63,010 nucleotides of DNA from Enterococcus songbeiensis (GCF_005405265.1 NZ_BJDS01000019.1:1-63010); one strand, 5' to 3'. Shown: positions 35,195 to 45,439, counted from the first letter of the stretch. Numbers and translations are program-made. Notes: generated by a model not told the origin, from the letters alone.

Positions 35195-37444
35195 ATGACA
35201 ACAACCATCATCGGATTCCCGCGGATTGGGGAACACCGTGAATTAAAATTTCAAACAGAAAAATATTTTCGTTCGGAACTTTCAGAAGAAGAATTACAAA
35301 CCAGTGCCGCTGCTTTACGGGAAAAACATTGGAAACTGGTCCATGCCAGCGGGGTCGACAGCGTACCCAGCAATGATTTCTCTTTTTATGATACGACCTT
35401 GGACACGGCTTTTTTGCTAAATATTTTACCTGAAGAAATTCAACACATCGATTTGTCAGGGCTTGATAAATATTTTGCACTGGCTCGGGGATATCAAGGA
35501 GAAAAAGGCGATATCAAAGCTTGGCCGATGAAAAAATGGTTCAATACCAACTACCATTACATCGTTCCTAAATTTGAAAAAAACACAGAAATCAGCGTAG
35601 TCGGCAAGAAAATTTTTGATGAATTCCTAGAAGCAAAAGAACTGGGTATTCACACACGTCCTGTTCTTTTGGGGCCTTTCACTTTGCTACAGATCAGTGA
35701 TTTTGCACCCGAAACCCAACCGGAAGATTTTGTGCCGTCTTTGATTGCTGCCTATCAGGAAATTTTTGCAACATTAGCGAATCTGGGGGCCGGTTGGCTG
35801 CAATTGGACGAACCGGCTTTAGTCAAAGACATTTCTTCTGAAGAGTGGGCGTTATTCCAAGCCCTCTATGTTCCTTTGTTGCAACAAAAAAATGGCCTGA
35901 AGATTTTGGCTCAAACCTATTTCGGTGATGTTCGGGATGTTTATTCCTCGTTGGTTCAGCTTGATTTTGATGGAATCGGTTTGGATTTTGTGGAAGGAAT
36001 CAAAAATTTAGAACTGGTTGCCAACGGATTTCCTGCCGAAAAAATCTTATTTGCCGGTATTGTCAATGGAAAAAATATTTGGCGGAATCACTACGAAAAA
36101 ACACTGGCACTTTTACAGAAACTGCCTGCTGAAAATGTGGTTCTAACAACCTCGTGCTCGTTGTTACACGTGCCTTTTTCTACAGAAAATGAAACATTTC
36201 CGACCACAATTCTTGACCACTTTGCTTTTGCAAAGGAAAAGTTAACGGAATTAACGGAATTGGCTGCGATTTTTTTCAACAAAGAAACTGCACTACTTGC
36301 TGAAAATCAGCAACTTTTTGCTAAAAATCGAACCAACAAAAATCATAAGCTAGCAGAGAAAATTGCTGCTTTATCTGCTGCTGATTTCACCCGTCAACCA
36401 GCTTTCTCTGATCGTGAACAGCTACAAAAAGCCGTTTTTGATTTGCCTCTACTGCCAACAACAACGATTGGGTCCTTCCCACAAACACGAGAAGTCAAAC
36501 AAACTCGGGCAAAATACAACCGTCACGAAATCTCAGATACAGACTACGACCATTTTCTGGCAACACAAATCGATGACTGGTTGAACTGGCAGGAATCGAT
36601 TGGTTTAGACGTTTTAGTTCACGGAGAATTTGAACGAAATGACATGGTGGAATATTTTGGACAGAATCTTTCCGGCTACCTCTTTAGCCAAAATGGTTGG
36701 GTCCAATCCTATGGAACCCGTGGTGTGAAACCTCCGATTATCTGGGGAGATGTTGTGCGGGAAAACCCGATCACGGTAAAATGGTCCACCTATGCCCAAA
36801 AACAAACGACCAAAATTGTCAAAGGTATGCTGACAGGACCCGTTACGATTTTGAACTGGTCTTTTCCACGAGAAGATATTTCATTAAAAGAGTCTACTTT
36901 GCAAATCGCACTGGCAATCCAAGAAGAAGTCTTAGACCTTGAAGCCAACGGTATCCGAGTAATTCAGATTGATGAAGCAGCACTTCGAGAAAAATTGCCT
37001 TTACGAAAAACCGACTGGTATTCTGAATATCTGGATTGGGCAATCCCTGCCTTTCGTTTGGTTCATAGTCAAGTGCAGCCCACCACGCAAATCCATACTC
37101 ATATGTGTTATAGCGAATTTACGGATATTATTCCGGCAATTGACCAAATGGATGCCGATGTGATTTCTTTTGAAGCTTCCCGCTCAAACTTATCTATTTT
37201 AGATGAATTGAACGCACAAAACTTTCAAACGCAAGTGGGACCAGGTGTTTACGACATCCATTCTCCACGGGTTCCTTCCACAGATGAAATTCTGCAAACA
37301 ATCCATGCAATTTTAGCTAAAGTACCAAAAGAAAAACTTTGGATCAACCCAGACTGTGGCTTAAAAACTCGGGGCATTCCTGAAACCCGTGAAAGTTTGA
37401 CGAATTTGACCGCAGCTGCAAAACTTGTGCGAGAGGAGCTTTAA
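35195..37444 (+). CDS. metE: Cobalamin-independent methionine synthase
   Basis: Transfers the methyl group of 5-methyltetrahydrofolate-triglutamate to homocysteine. The 749-residue protein has two barrel halves. The C-terminal half holds the zinc ligands in [11 protein letters not shown] (His, Cys) and [10 protein letters not shown] (Cys). The N-terminal half begins [20 protein letters not shown] 35195 follows GGGGG. It is co-transcribed with metF, whose start lies one base after the metE stop. Confidence 0.97.
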   Translation: MTTTIIGFPRIGEHRELKFQTEKYFRSELSEEELQTSAAALREKHWKLVHASGVDSVPSNDFSFYDTTLDTAFLLNILPEEIQHIDLSGLDKYFALARGYQGEKGDIKAWPMKKWFNTNYHYIVPKFEKNTEISVVGKKIFDEFLEAKELGIHTRPVLLGPFTLLQISDFAPETQPEDFVPSLIAAYQEIFATLANLGAGWLQLDEPALVKDISSEEWALFQALYVPLLQQKNGLKILAQTYFGDVRDVYSSLVQLDFDGIGLDFVEGIKNLELVANGFPAEKILFAGIVNGKNIWRNHYEKTLALLQKLPAENVVLTTSCSLLHVPFSTENETFPTTILDHFAFAKEKLTELTELAAIFFNKETALLAENQQLFAKNRTNKNHKLAEKIAALSAADFTRQPAFSDREQLQKAVFDLPLLPTTTIGSFPQTREVKQTRAKYNRHEISDTDYDHFLATQIDDWLNWQESIGLDVLVHGEFERNDMVEYFGQNLSGYLFSQNGWVQSYGTRGVKPPIIWGDVVRENPITVKWSTYAQKQTTKIVKGMLTGPVTILNWSFPREDISLKESTLQIALAIQEEVLDLEANGIRVIQIDEAALREKLPLRKTDWYSEYLDWAIPAFRLVHSQVQPTTQIHTHMCYSEFTDIIPAIDQMDADVISFEASRSNLSILDELNAQNFQTQVGPGVYDIHSPRVPSTDEILQTIHAILAKVPKEKLWINPDCGLKTRGIPETRESLTNLTAAAKLVREEL

Positions 37445-37445
37445 T

Positions 37446-38318
37446 ATGAGTCAAGAGCAGAACGGAGGTGGCCCCTCCTTTTCCTTTGAAGTTTTTCCGC
37501 CAAATACCCAAACCGGCACGGAGAAAATTTTTGATACTTTGAATCAGTTACAGGATCTCGCACCGGATTTCATCAGTGTAACCTGTAGCAACAATCAAAA
37601 AAATATCGAAACCACTACCCTCAAGTTGGCCGGCTACATTACGAATCAGCTGGATATCCCAACAATTGCACATCTACCGGCTGCCTATTTATCCAAGGAG
37701 CAGGTGGATGTGATTTTAGAAAAGTTGCAACTCTTAGGCGTTCGGCGACTGTTGGCTCTGCGAGGAGATATCTTTCCTGACATGCCACCAAAAACTGATT
37801 TTCATTTTGCCAGCGATTTAATCGCATATATAAAAAAACAAGCCCCGCAATTTGAAATCAGCGGTGCTTGTTATCCGGAAATCCATCCAGATTCTGCTAG
37901 TCGAGTGGCAGATGTTAAAAATCTAAAAAAGAAAACGGAAGCCGGATGCAACCAACTGATTACTCAGCTTTTTTTTGACAACGAACTTTTTTATCGCTTC
38001 CAAGAACATTGTGATTTAGCAGATATCGATGTGCCGATTATCGCCGGAGTCATGCCTATTATCAACCGCAACCAAGCCTTGCGTCTGATCAAAACCAGCG
38101 AAGCCAAATTGCCTCGAAAATTTTTGGCCATATTAGAAAAATATGAACACAATCCCCTTGCATTACGAGATGCTGGCATCGCATATGCCATCGATCAAAT
38201 TATTGATTTAGTCACTCAAAATGCCGCAGGAATCCACCTGTATACGATGAACAATGCGGATACCGCCCGCTCAATTTATCAAGCAACTCGGTCGTTGTTT
38301 CAGGGAGTTGGGGTGTAA
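37446..38318 (+). CDS. metF: 5,10-methylenetetrahydrofolate reductase
   Basis: FAD enzyme of 290 residues that makes 5-methyltetrahydrofolate for MetE. The sequence FSFEVFPPNTQTG and the LLALRGD folate/NADH segment are typical. The start ATG 37446 is behind GAGAGGAGC within the end of metE; an in-frame upstream extension overlaps metE and is rejected. Its transcript runs towards the CRISPR array and ends at a hairpin 5 bases after the stop codon. Confidence 0.96.
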   Translation: MSQEQNGGGPSFSFEVFPPNTQTGTEKIFDTLNQLQDLAPDFISVTCSNNQKNIETTTLKLAGYITNQLDIPTIAHLPAAYLSKEQVDVILEKLQLLGVRRLLALRGDIFPDMPPKTDFHFASDLIAYIKKQAPQFEISGACYPEIHPDSASRVADVKNLKKKTEAGCNQLITQLFFDNELFYRFQEHCDLADIDVPIIAGVMPIINRNQALRLIKTSEAKLPRKFLAILEKYEHNPLALRDAGIAYAIDQIIDLVTQNAAGIHLYTMNNADTARSIYQATRSLFQGVGV

Positions 38319-38323
38319 AATGC

Positions 38324-38377
38324 AAACCGACCATCTGCTCTTACCTGAAAAAGGATAAGGGGAAATGGTCGGTTTTT
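38324..38377 (+). terminator. metF terminator
   Basis: Stem AAACCGACCAT / ATGGTCGGTTT followed by TT. It ends exactly where the last, degenerate CRISPR repeat begins, separating the convergent metF and array transcripts. Confidence 0.8.
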
Positions 38378-38941
38378 GGGTTGGGAGCATTCAAAACAGC
38401 ATAGCTCTAAAACGATTATTCTCTTTATCTTGAAGATTTTAAAGTTTTGGAAGCATTCAAAACAGCATAGCTCTAAAACTTATAAATTTTCTTTCACCAC
38501 CAATCCAAAGTTTTGGAAGCATTCAAAACAGCATAGCTCTAAAACTCAAGCATATATCCAACGCTTGACTTGTTAGTTTTGGAAGCATTCAAAACAGCAT
38601 AGCTCTAAAACTCGAAAACGCTCCTTTCTGAAGTTGCTATTGTTTTGGAAGCATTCAAAACAGCATAGCTCTAAAACTATATTTTTGATCGAGAAGCCGA
38701 TGCAGAAGTTTTGGAAGCATTCAAAACAGCATAGCTCTAAAACTACCGGGTTGGGTAATGTCAGATAAAATCGGTTTTGGAAGCATTCAAAACAGCATAG
38801 CTCTAAAACGATACGCCGATTGTATACTTTGGGGATTTCGTTTTGGAAGCATTCAAAACAGCATAGCTCTAAAACTCCACTAATACATCAGCATAAGCAA
38901 AACGAGTTTTGGAAGCATTCAAAACAGCATAGCTCTAAAAC
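38378..38941 (-). CRISPR. Type II-A CRISPR array, 9 repeats and 8 spacers
   Basis: Nine 36-bp repeats begin at 38378, 38444, 38510, 38576, 38642, 38708, 38774, 38840 and 38906, separated by eight spacers of exactly 30 bases. On the transcribed minus strand the repeat begins GTTTTAGAGCTATGCTGTTT and ends GCTTCCAAAAC, the canonical type II-A form. Eight repeats are identical; the leader-distal one (38378-38413) has three substitutions in its outer end, as expected for an ancestral terminal repeat. The leader end is at 38941. The spacers show no match elsewhere in the window by eye. Confidence 0.98.
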
Positions 38942-39072
38942 CTCGCAGAAGTTTTTTGCTTCTGAAAAATTTCGTAATCGCACTACTCGTCCATAGCAAG
39001 ACTTCAGTTCTGAATGCTTCTATATCAATGTTTAATCAGTATTTTATTTTCAAAGAACACACTTTCATTATA
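38942..39072 (-). promoter_or_regulatory. CRISPR leader and pre-crRNA promoter
   Basis: On the minus strand an extended -10 element TGGTATAAT (TATAAT at 39067-39072) overlaps the csn2 stop codon, so the pre-crRNA should start near 39060. The leader of about 120 bases ends in CTGCGAG against the first repeat, which fits one of the conserved leader-anchoring motifs known for type II-A adaptation. Confidence 0.7.
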
Positions 39073-39733
39073 CCATGTTTTCGATATGCAAAAAATAATC
39101 CTCATCTAAAATATATTGAGGTAGTCCCCTTATTTCCCTTGGCTCTAAAAATAAAACTTCTGCATTATACAACGAGATATAATTATTTAATTCTGCTCTC
39201 TCTTTTTCAGTAAGATACGAACAGACATTAATCAAGACCAATAATTTTTTCTTAGAAAGATACTTGAAAATCTGAATAATCTCAATGAGTTTTTCAAATA
39301 TCGTATCGCTGATTGTTTCAATACGAATACCTAGTGCTTTGAATAGTTCCAGCACTGTAATCTCGTCCTCTTCTAAATCAAGATCATGCTCCAGCAACTC
39401 ATAACCAATTAATTCACTGATAGTGGCGGTCAATTTATTGATCATCGATTTTACTTCTGGTTTTTCATTTAGCTGATCCTCTAAATCTGAATAAATTAAT
39501 TTCAACGTGGCGGCTGAATTAATATCATAGCCCAATATATCCGTGATAATCATCAACTCACTTGGTTTAACTGTACGCTGCTTTTCATCAAATAATTTCA
39601 AATCACTTTCACCATCATACTGATAGAAAAGTTTGATCAAATGAGAAAAAACTTGTACATCCTCTACGACAAAATAAGTAGATCCTGTCAGTTCTATGGG
39701 ATTATCTAATAGTGTAAAATTAACTTTCATCAT
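39068..39733 (-). CDS. csn2: CRISPR adaptation protein Csn2
   Basis: A 221-residue type II-A adaptation protein. Csn2 forms a calcium-stabilised tetrameric ring that binds double-stranded DNA ends during spacer capture with Cas1-Cas2. The N-terminus [14 protein letters not shown] and the acidic middle ([20 protein letters not shown]) are typical of the family. Start ATG 39731-39733 overlaps the cas2 end by 14 bp; a second ATG follows directly. It is the last cas gene before the leader. Confidence 0.95.
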   Translation of the reverse strand: MMKVNFTLLDNPIELTGSTYFVVEDVQVFSHLIKLFYQYDGESDLKLFDEKQRTVKPSELMIITDILGYDINSAATLKLIYSDLEDQLNEKPEVKSMINKLTATISELIGYELLEHDLDLEEDEITVLELFKALGIRIETISDTIFEKLIEIIQIFKYLSKKKLLVLINVCSYLTEKERAELNNYISLYNAEVLFLEPREIRGLPQYILDEDYFLHIENMV

Positions 39734-40061
39734 AACTTTCTCCTAAAAAAACAATTCTAGTATCTGAATTCCCTACGGATTTCTCTTGTTCTCCACTTAG
39801 ATAAAGCATTCTAGAAAACTGTTTTTCTGTTACTGTTAGTACCGTAATCAACCCTTTTTTAGGATTATTTTGTTTCAGACGGGCAACCATCGCTTTATTT
39901 GCTGTACCATTCAGAAGAATTTTACTGTAAACAGAAAACTGATGCATAATGAACCCTTCGCTCAGTAAGAATTTCCGAAAACGGCGATAGGCTTTTCTTT
40001 CATCCGCTGTTTCTGTTGGCATATCAAACATTAAGATTAGTCTCATATATCGATAACTCAT
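39720..40061 (-). CDS. cas2: CRISPR-associated endonuclease Cas2
   Basis: A 113-residue ferredoxin-fold protein that bridges two Cas1 dimers in the spacer integration complex. The sequence [23 protein letters not shown] contains the conserved first strand with Asp (LMFDMP); only part is quoted by position. It overlaps cas1 by 4 bp (ATGA) and csn2 by 14 bp. Confidence 0.96.
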   Translation of the reverse strand: MSYRYMRLILMFDMPTETADERKAYRRFRKFLLSEGFIMHQFSVYSKILLNGTANKAMVARLKQNNPKKGLITVLTVTEKQFSRMLYLSGEQEKSVGNSDTRIVFLGESYDES

Positions 40062-40924
40062 ATCCTGAATTCTGGAATCCTTTCCGTTTCTTCATTCAAA
40101 ACTTTCACCACTTTTTTCGTATAATCACTGGCAATATTTGTTAGGTACATTTCTTTGTTATTGTAAGTATATGTTGCCGTAAATAAGTCAAAAAGAGCAC
40201 GCTTGATCGTTACAAACGGATTGTTGCGATTAACATAAACAATCTGATCCACAAGCAGACGAAAAGGCTCCATCAAATCACTTGCCAAATTGAAATCATT
40301 GAATTGATTAGCATGTTTCAAGCCGAACTGTGTCATACAACCTGATTTAACGATTTCGCGAGCAAATATACTCATTAAAAGCGTATATCCATAATTTAGT
40401 CCTGCATTGATTGCATTGTCCGTTTCTCGAGTGAACTCATTTCCAAATAGTGTATTAAAATAAATTCGAGCAGCATGTCCTTCTCGATTACTTGGATCAA
40501 AGATCTCTAAAGTTTCGTGTAATTTTAGTAATGCTTTCGATTTTTCATCATATCCTTGATACTTCAAAAACTGACTTTGATTCAAAATTTTTTGTGAGAT
40601 AATTTCTGTCCAAACGACAGATTTCCGATCCATAGACCAGGAAATCTGCCGAGGTAATTGCAGACTACTATCGTGACGACCATAAAAAGGAAACAATTTT
40701 CCAATGGGCAAGCGCTTATCATCGCAAAAAAGGACAAGAATGTTTTCATCCACCAATCGTTTGATAAGCATCGTTGTTAGTGTAATATCCGTTGTTTCTA
40801 GTAAAAGCACATCTATTTCTGACAAATGAATCATCTCGTGTTGATCAGAAGATTTAAAAATCAGATGGTTATTTTTGTAAGATAGTTTTGAATGTGTATT
40901 AATAACAACCGTCCGCCATCCCAT
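40058..40924 (-). CDS. cas1: CRISPR-associated endonuclease Cas1
   Basis: The spacer integrase, 288 residues. Its N-terminal beta domain starts [19 protein letters not shown] and its C-terminal helical domain carries the metal site residues: the Glu within [20 protein letters not shown], and the His in [14 protein letters not shown] 40922-40924 follows the cas9 stop codon without a gap, so the two genes are translated in series. Confidence 0.97.
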   Translation of the reverse strand: MGWRTVVINTHSKLSYKNNHLIFKSSDQHEMIHLSEIDVLLLETTDITLTTMLIKRLVDENILVLFCDDKRLPIGKLFPFYGRHDSSLQLPRQISWSMDRKSVVWTEIISQKILNQSQFLKYQGYDEKSKALLKLHETLEIFDPSNREGHAARIYFNTLFGNEFTRETDNAINAGLNYGYTLLMSIFAREIVKSGCMTQFGLKHANQFNDFNLASDLMEPFRLLVDQIVYVNRNNPFVTIKRALFDLFTATYTYNNKEMYLTNIASDYTKKVVKVLNEETERIPEFRI

Positions 40925-43900
40925 TTAGTCACCTAGTCTCCTCCGAGTTTCGTATAAACCGGTAATAGATTGATTGATAATCGTTGCTTCTAATAGTTCA
41001 TTTACACTTGTATAGCGTTTACGGGGAATTGTCTCCCCGAAAAACTTAAAGTCTGCTGGGGCTCCAAAAGCATTCAATTGCATCAGATCAACAAATGATT
41101 GAGCGATCTCTTTGACTTCCGAATCCATATTTTTAGCATACAAACTGAGGATCTTTTCCAAATTTTTATCAACAAGAGTATATTTCTCAGCAAAATCTTT
41201 TACATGCACCATTATCTCTGAGAATCCGCTTTGATGTTCTGTAACATACTTCAAACTATCCGGTTTCTCATTGCAATGCTTGGCATGATATAAAAGAGTA
41301 ACTAGATGGGCAGGTAAAACCATTTGATTTCCTTTTTGTGCCTCTTTTGCACTAGCAAGTAGTCGACGGCGGCCATCATCAAATTCATACAAAGAATATT
41401 TAGGTAATTTCATGCAAATTTGAGGATTTTGATATCCTTTATTTTTCAAAAATTCACGTTCATTCTTTTCAAAAGCTGCTCGTTCCATAATAGTAATTCC
41501 GACAATTGTTTTTACAAGTTTCCGAGTCTTGCCTTTTTCATAACGAATGACCACCGAATAAGCAACATTAGGGCTATCAAAACCACCATACTTTGTAGTA
41601 TCCCATTCTTTTTTTCGTGAAATAAGTTTGTCAGAATCTCCTTTTGGTAAAATAGATTCTTTTGAAAAACCACCTTTTTGTATCTCCACTTTCTTCACAA
41701 TATTCATCTGCCGATAATTCATTACTTTCTTAACTTTACCAATATATTTTTGTTCCCAATTAGTCTTAACTTCATCTTTAAGTGGTTTTGAGAAGTTCAT
41801 CAGATTTGAGTAAAGATGCTTCTTAGCAGTCGCTCTATTCTCCTTAAAGGCATTGAATCGGTGGAATTCCCCATAAACGAATTCAGGTTCGAGTTGTGGA
41901 TAGATTTTAAGCAATGCAGTTGCCACTACCCCATTCAAATAGGCATCGTGTGCATGATGGTAATCGTTGATATCTCGAACTTTATATATACCAAAACTTT
42001 CTCGAAATTGGCTTGTTAGAGCAGATTTCAGGGTGATAATTCTTACTTTACGAATCAGATTACCTTCATCATCTTTTTCAGAATTAAAGCGCTGATGCAA
42101 AATCCGTGCAACATTTTTGGTAATTTGGCGTGTCTCCACCAACTGACGATGAATGAATCCTGCTTTATCATCCTCCGAAAGCCCACCACTTTCTGCTTTT
42201 ACCAAATTATCGAATTTTTTCTTACTAATTAAGCCAGAACGATAGAGGCTTTCCCAGAGAGCTCTCATTTTCTTAACAACTTCCTTACTAGGAACATTAT
42301 CTAATTTCCCTCTGTTCTTAGAGAGACTAACTAGCACACGATTATCCAAAGAATTATCTACAATAAAACTTTGCGGAATAATATGATCGATATCATAGGT
42401 AGAAAGCTTGTGAATGTCCAACTCTTCATTTGTATACATATCTTTTCCATTTTGTAAATAATACAGATACAGCCGATCTTTTTGCAGTGCTTTATTGTCG
42501 ACTGGATGTTCTTTTAAAGTTTTACCGCCTAGATCGTCCATTGCTTTTTCTAAATTTTTTAATCGTGGGCGAGAATTTCTTCTACCGTTAGCAGTCGTTT
42601 GATTTTCACGTGCCATCTCCACTACGATATTCGTTGGGGCATAGCCCATGATTTCTACCAGTTCATCCACGATTTTCAGACTTTGAAAAATTCCCTTTTT
42701 GATTGCTGGACTCCCGGCAAGATTCTGAACAATTTCAATTAAGCTCTCCTCTGAATTAGCTTTTAATTGTTCTTTTTCTATTTCTTCTTTGAAAGTCAAG
42801 CGATTATCATTAATCAACTGCATGAAGTTCCGATTAATATTTTTTTTCGGTGCATCATCATTGATTAAATAATCTAGAATAGTCTTATTTGATTGTTTAT
42901 CATGGATACCGTTAATAAGTTTTGCTGATAGACGTCCCCAGCCAGTATAGTGCCTCCGTTCCAAATCTTTTATCGTTTTTTCACTTAAACGATCCGAAAA
43001 TTTACTCAACTGTTCTCGAAGCATTTTTCGATCCTCAAAAATCGTCAATATCTTTACAATTTCTTCAAACATCGGTTCGTTTGCTGGATCATCAAGTACT
43101 TTAGGATCAATCTTTAGCTTGAGAAAATCATGATATGTGTTAAAACTTGCATTAAATTTATTTTCTATCCCATCAATTATTACGTCATCAAGATTATATT
43201 CATTGCGCAAAAAATTGCTTAAATCTTTTTTGGTTACTTTCCGGTGCTGCTTGAATAAATCGATGAAAATTCTTTCTTTTTCCTCACTTGAAAAATTCTG
43301 TACCTCCCCTTGTTCATCCTTATACGTTACTTTCGTCAATTCATTATAAACAGTATATTTTTCGTAGAGCATGCTGTGCTTTGGCAAGACCTTCTCTGAT
43401 GGTAAATACAAATCAAAGTTAGTCATACGTTCAATAAATAATTCTGCCGATTTACTTAAATCAACAACTTCTGCCAAGTTCCAAGGTCTGATTGGTTCGT
43501 CTGATTTTCTTGATAACCAGGAAAATCTACTGTTGCCGTTGGCTAATGGTCCCACATAGTAAGGAATTCTAAATGTCAGTAAATCTACAAAATTTGAGAA
43601 TTTTTCTTGTAAAAAAGGATAATACATTGCTTGATGATGCAAAATGGCTTTTAGTTCTTCCAAATGAATCTGGTGCGGGATAATCCCATTATCAAAAGTC
43701 CGTTGCTTTCTCAAAAAATCCTCATTTTCAATTTTTTTAAGAAAATATTCTGCTCCATCTATTTTTTCAATCAAATTCGTGGTATATTTGTAAAACTTTT
43801 CTTGTGACGTTTTCTTGCTATTGTCAATATACCCTGCATAACCATCCGTATTCTTATCGTTAAAAATTTCATGGTATTTTTCTGGCAAATTTTTTCGAAT

Positions 43901-44932
43901 AAATTCTTTGAATAATTTCAAATCAGTTTTATGATCCTCGTATCGTTTTATCATGCTGGCAGATAATTTTGCCTTGGTAGAATTATCCGTTACCGTCAAT
44001 ATCCCTGATAACTCTACTGCATTATAGACATTTTTTGCAGCTTCAAAAACATCAGCGTATTCATCGCCAATTTCGCCTAAAAGAGCTTCTAAGGATTCAT
44101 CATATTCTTCTTTAGAAAATTGTAATTTAGCATCCTCTTCAAGCTCAAACGTTTTTTTGAAATTCCCTTGATTTCCGACAATCATTTTTAAAAACTGATC
44201 GAAGGTTCCATTCCTTTTTTCATCTGGAAATAAGGATAACACGCCTTCTGCCTTTTTAGCCCGAGAGACTTTATCCGCAAAAATAGAACCAATACTGATT
44301 GTTTCATCTACCGGATTAATCAAACTTTTATCCTCTTGTAGATTAAAGGTTTGATTGTATTTCTGAAGGAATGTTTTAAATGTTTCTTCAGTAGAGGTAT
44401 TTTCTGTGCTTAATCGTCCCTCAATCAAAAAATGTCCCCGATATTTAATGATATGAGCCAATGCTAAATAAACAAGCCGTAAATCAGCTTTTTCCTCAGC
44501 GTCTGCTAATTCTTTCCGTAAATGATAAATCGTCGCATAATTTTTATGATAGGCAACTTCTTCTTCAATTGTGCCAAAAATAGGATGACGTTCGCTTAGT
44601 TTATCCTCCTCTATCAAAAAACTTTCATCTAATCGATTAAAAAAATTAGGATCTATTCGATTCATTTCCTCTTGGAAAAATGTTTGCAGGTAACTAATCC
44701 GCTGGCGCCGTCTGAAATAACGCCGACGCGTCGTTCTTTTTAGTCGCGTATCCTTTGCAGTCATCCCTTCATCAAAAAGGTCAACGCCCCAGAAATTTTT
44801 CTTTAAATAGTTTTTCTCCGTATTTCCATATACCTTCATTTTTCGTCTAACTAAATCAAGATCCTCTTGAAGAACCGCCCAGCCAACGCTATTCGTTCCG
44901 ATATCTAATCCAATCGTATACTCTTTACCCAC
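40925..44932 (-). CDS. cas9: CRISPR-associated endonuclease Cas9 (type II-A)
   Basis: A 1335-residue RNA-guided nuclease of the SpCas9/enterococcal type. The RuvC domain begins with IGLDIGTNSVGWAV (Asp10). An Arg-rich bridge helix follows (TRRRYFRRRQRI). The HNH nuclease contains YDIDHIIPQSF with catalytic His850, and the RuvC-III motif HHAHD is at residues 992-996; all nuclease residues look intact. The start is GTG 44930-44932 with AGGAGG seven bases upstream. It leads the operon cas9-cas1-cas2-csn2, and the tracrRNA is divergent upstream. The C-terminal PAM-interacting part differs from SpCas9, so PAM choice is not predicted. Confidence 0.98.
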   Translation of the reverse strand: MGKEYTIGLDIGTNSVGWAVLQEDLDLVRRKMKVYGNTEKNYLKKNFWGVDLFDEGMTAKDTRLKRTTRRRYFRRRQRISYLQTFFQEEMNRIDPNFFNRLDESFLIEEDKLSERHPIFGTIEEEVAYHKNYATIYHLRKELADAEEKADLRLVYLALAHIIKYRGHFLIEGRLSTENTSTEETFKTFLQKYNQTFNLQEDKSLINPVDETISIGSIFADKVSRAKKAEGVLSLFPDEKRNGTFDQFLKMIVGNQGNFKKTFELEEDAKLQFSKEEYDESLEALLGEIGDEYADVFEAAKNVYNAVELSGILTVTDNSTKAKLSASMIKRYEDHKTDLKLFKEFIRKNLPEKYHEIFNDKNTDGYAGYIDNSKKTSQEKFYKYTTNLIEKIDGAEYFLKKIENEDFLRKQRTFDNGIIPHQIHLEELKAILHHQAMYYPFLQEKFSNFVDLLTFRIPYYVGPLANGNSRFSWLSRKSDEPIRPWNLAEVVDLSKSAELFIERMTNFDLYLPSEKVLPKHSMLYEKYTVYNELTKVTYKDEQGEVQNFSSEEKERIFIDLFKQHRKVTKKDLSNFLRNEYNLDDVIIDGIENKFNASFNTYHDFLKLKIDPKVLDDPANEPMFEEIVKILTIFEDRKMLREQLSKFSDRLSEKTIKDLERRHYTGWGRLSAKLINGIHDKQSNKTILDYLINDDAPKKNINRNFMQLINDNRLTFKEEIEKEQLKANSEESLIEIVQNLAGSPAIKKGIFQSLKIVDELVEIMGYAPTNIVVEMARENQTTANGRRNSRPRLKNLEKAMDDLGGKTLKEHPVDNKALQKDRLYLYYLQNGKDMYTNEELDIHKLSTYDIDHIIPQSFIVDNSLDNRVLVSLSKNRGKLDNVPSKEVVKKMRALWESLYRSGLISKKKFDNLVKAESGGLSEDDKAGFIHRQLVETRQITKNVARILHQRFNSEKDDEGNLIRKVRIITLKSALTSQFRESFGIYKVRDINDYHHAHDAYLNGVVATALLKIYPQLEPEFVYGEFHRFNAFKENRATAKKHLYSNLMNFSKPLKDEVKTNWEQKYIGKVKKVMNYRQMNIVKKVEIQKGGFSKESILPKGDSDKLISRKKEWDTTKYGGFDSPNVAYSVVIRYEKGKTRKLVKTIVGITIMERAAFEKNEREFLKNKGYQNPQICMKLPKYSLYEFDDGRRRLLASAKEAQKGNQMVLPAHLVTLLYHAKHCNEKPDSLKYVTEHQSGFSEIMVHVKDFAEKYTLVDKNLEKILSLYAKNMDSEVKEIAQSFVDLMQLNAFGAPADFKFFGETIPRKRYTSVNELLEATIINQSITGLYETRRRLGD

Positions 44933-45063
44933 TTCTCTTCCTCCTATATATGTTACCGCTTTCTTTTTGTGATAACTTAATTAATACGATTCATTCCTAA
45001 TTACCATGTTTATGCATCTTTTGTTAAAAAGACGATGATTTTTATTGCATATTTTTTTTAATT

Positions 45064-45072
45064 TGCTATAAT
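45064..45072 (+). promoter_or_regulatory. tracrRNA promoter (extended -10)
   Basis: TGCTATAAT on the plus strand is a perfect extended -10. TTGCAT at 45045-45050 could act as a weak -35 with 16 bases spacing. Start expected near 45079. Confidence 0.75.
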
Positions 45073-45078
45073 CAGTTT

Positions 45079-45170
45079 GTTGGAAGTTTTCAAAACAACA
45101 TAGCAAGTTAAAATAAGGCTTTGTCCGTTATCAACTTTTCAAGTGGCGCTGTTCTCGGCGCTTTTTTTTG
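45079..45170 (+). ncRNA. tracrRNA
   Basis: Trans-activating CRISPR RNA, divergent from cas9. The anti-repeat (about 45079-45115) contains GTTGGAAG, TCAAAACAACATAGC and AAGTTAAAAT, which pair with the CRISPR repeat with the usual bulge. The nexus follows (AAGGCTTTGTCCGTTATC), then hairpin ACTT-TTCA-AGT and terminator hairpin GCGCTG-TTCT-CGGCGC with a T run ending near 45170. The layout matches the Streptococcus pyogenes tracrRNA closely, so cross-recognition of scaffolds is likely. Confidence 0.96.
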
Positions 45171-45368
45171 TACCTAAATTCGTTGATAATCGTTGTGGAG
45201 ATAACAAGCAAACCAAAATAACGTTTTTTATTTAACGTTAGTATTATACCATATTCTATTCAGCAGTTGTCGAAAATTATTCAATATTTCCCGTTAATAT
45301 GAATATTGATTCCACAAAAAAAGACCTTCCTCCGAAAAGGAAAGTCTTTTTTAATTTCAAAAATGAAA
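45171..45368. other. Gap between tracrRNA and the element's left end
   Basis: No gene is seen. The most distinct feature is a hairpin at about 45320-45352 (AAAGAC-TTCC / GGAA-GTCTTT plus T run on the minus strand). It lies downstream of the displaced rpmE2 gene end and is therefore probably the native rpmE2 terminator from before the insertion. Confidence 0.6.
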
Positions 45369-45403
45369 TTATTCCGCAGCGTTTGCGTCTTTGAGACCGT
45401 ATT
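45369..45403 (-). pseudogene. Displaced 3' end of rpmE2 with left attachment site
   Basis: Read on the minus strand, these bases encode YGLKDANAAE and a stop, homologous to the end of ribosomal protein L31 ([10 protein letters not shown]) at 54884-54918. The 17-bp core GTCTTTGAGACCGTATT (45387-45403) is identical to 54902-54918. Beyond 45403 the similarity ends. The fragment is best explained as the original chromosomal 3' end, separated from the gene by integration. Confidence 0.88.
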
Positions 45404-45428
45404 GAGAGCCAGATTGCTTTCTGGTGGT

Positions 45429-45439
45429 ATCTGATAGGT
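45429..45439. repeat. Inverted arm repeat, left copy
   Basis: TATCTGATAGG, 26 bp inside the left core; its exact complement CCTATCAGATA lies at 54841-54851, 51 bp inside the right core. The right copy is also the loop side of the int terminator hairpin. It may be an integrase or excisionase arm site. Confidence 0.4.

Noticed and set aside
38414-38905. Self-targeting spacers
   Set aside because: Reading the spacers against the window by eye gave no convincing match; only a computed search could exclude one.
38956-39213. 85-codon plus-strand frame over the CRISPR leader
   Set aside because: It is antisense to csn2 and the leader, has no ribosome site, and the minus-strand genes explain the region.
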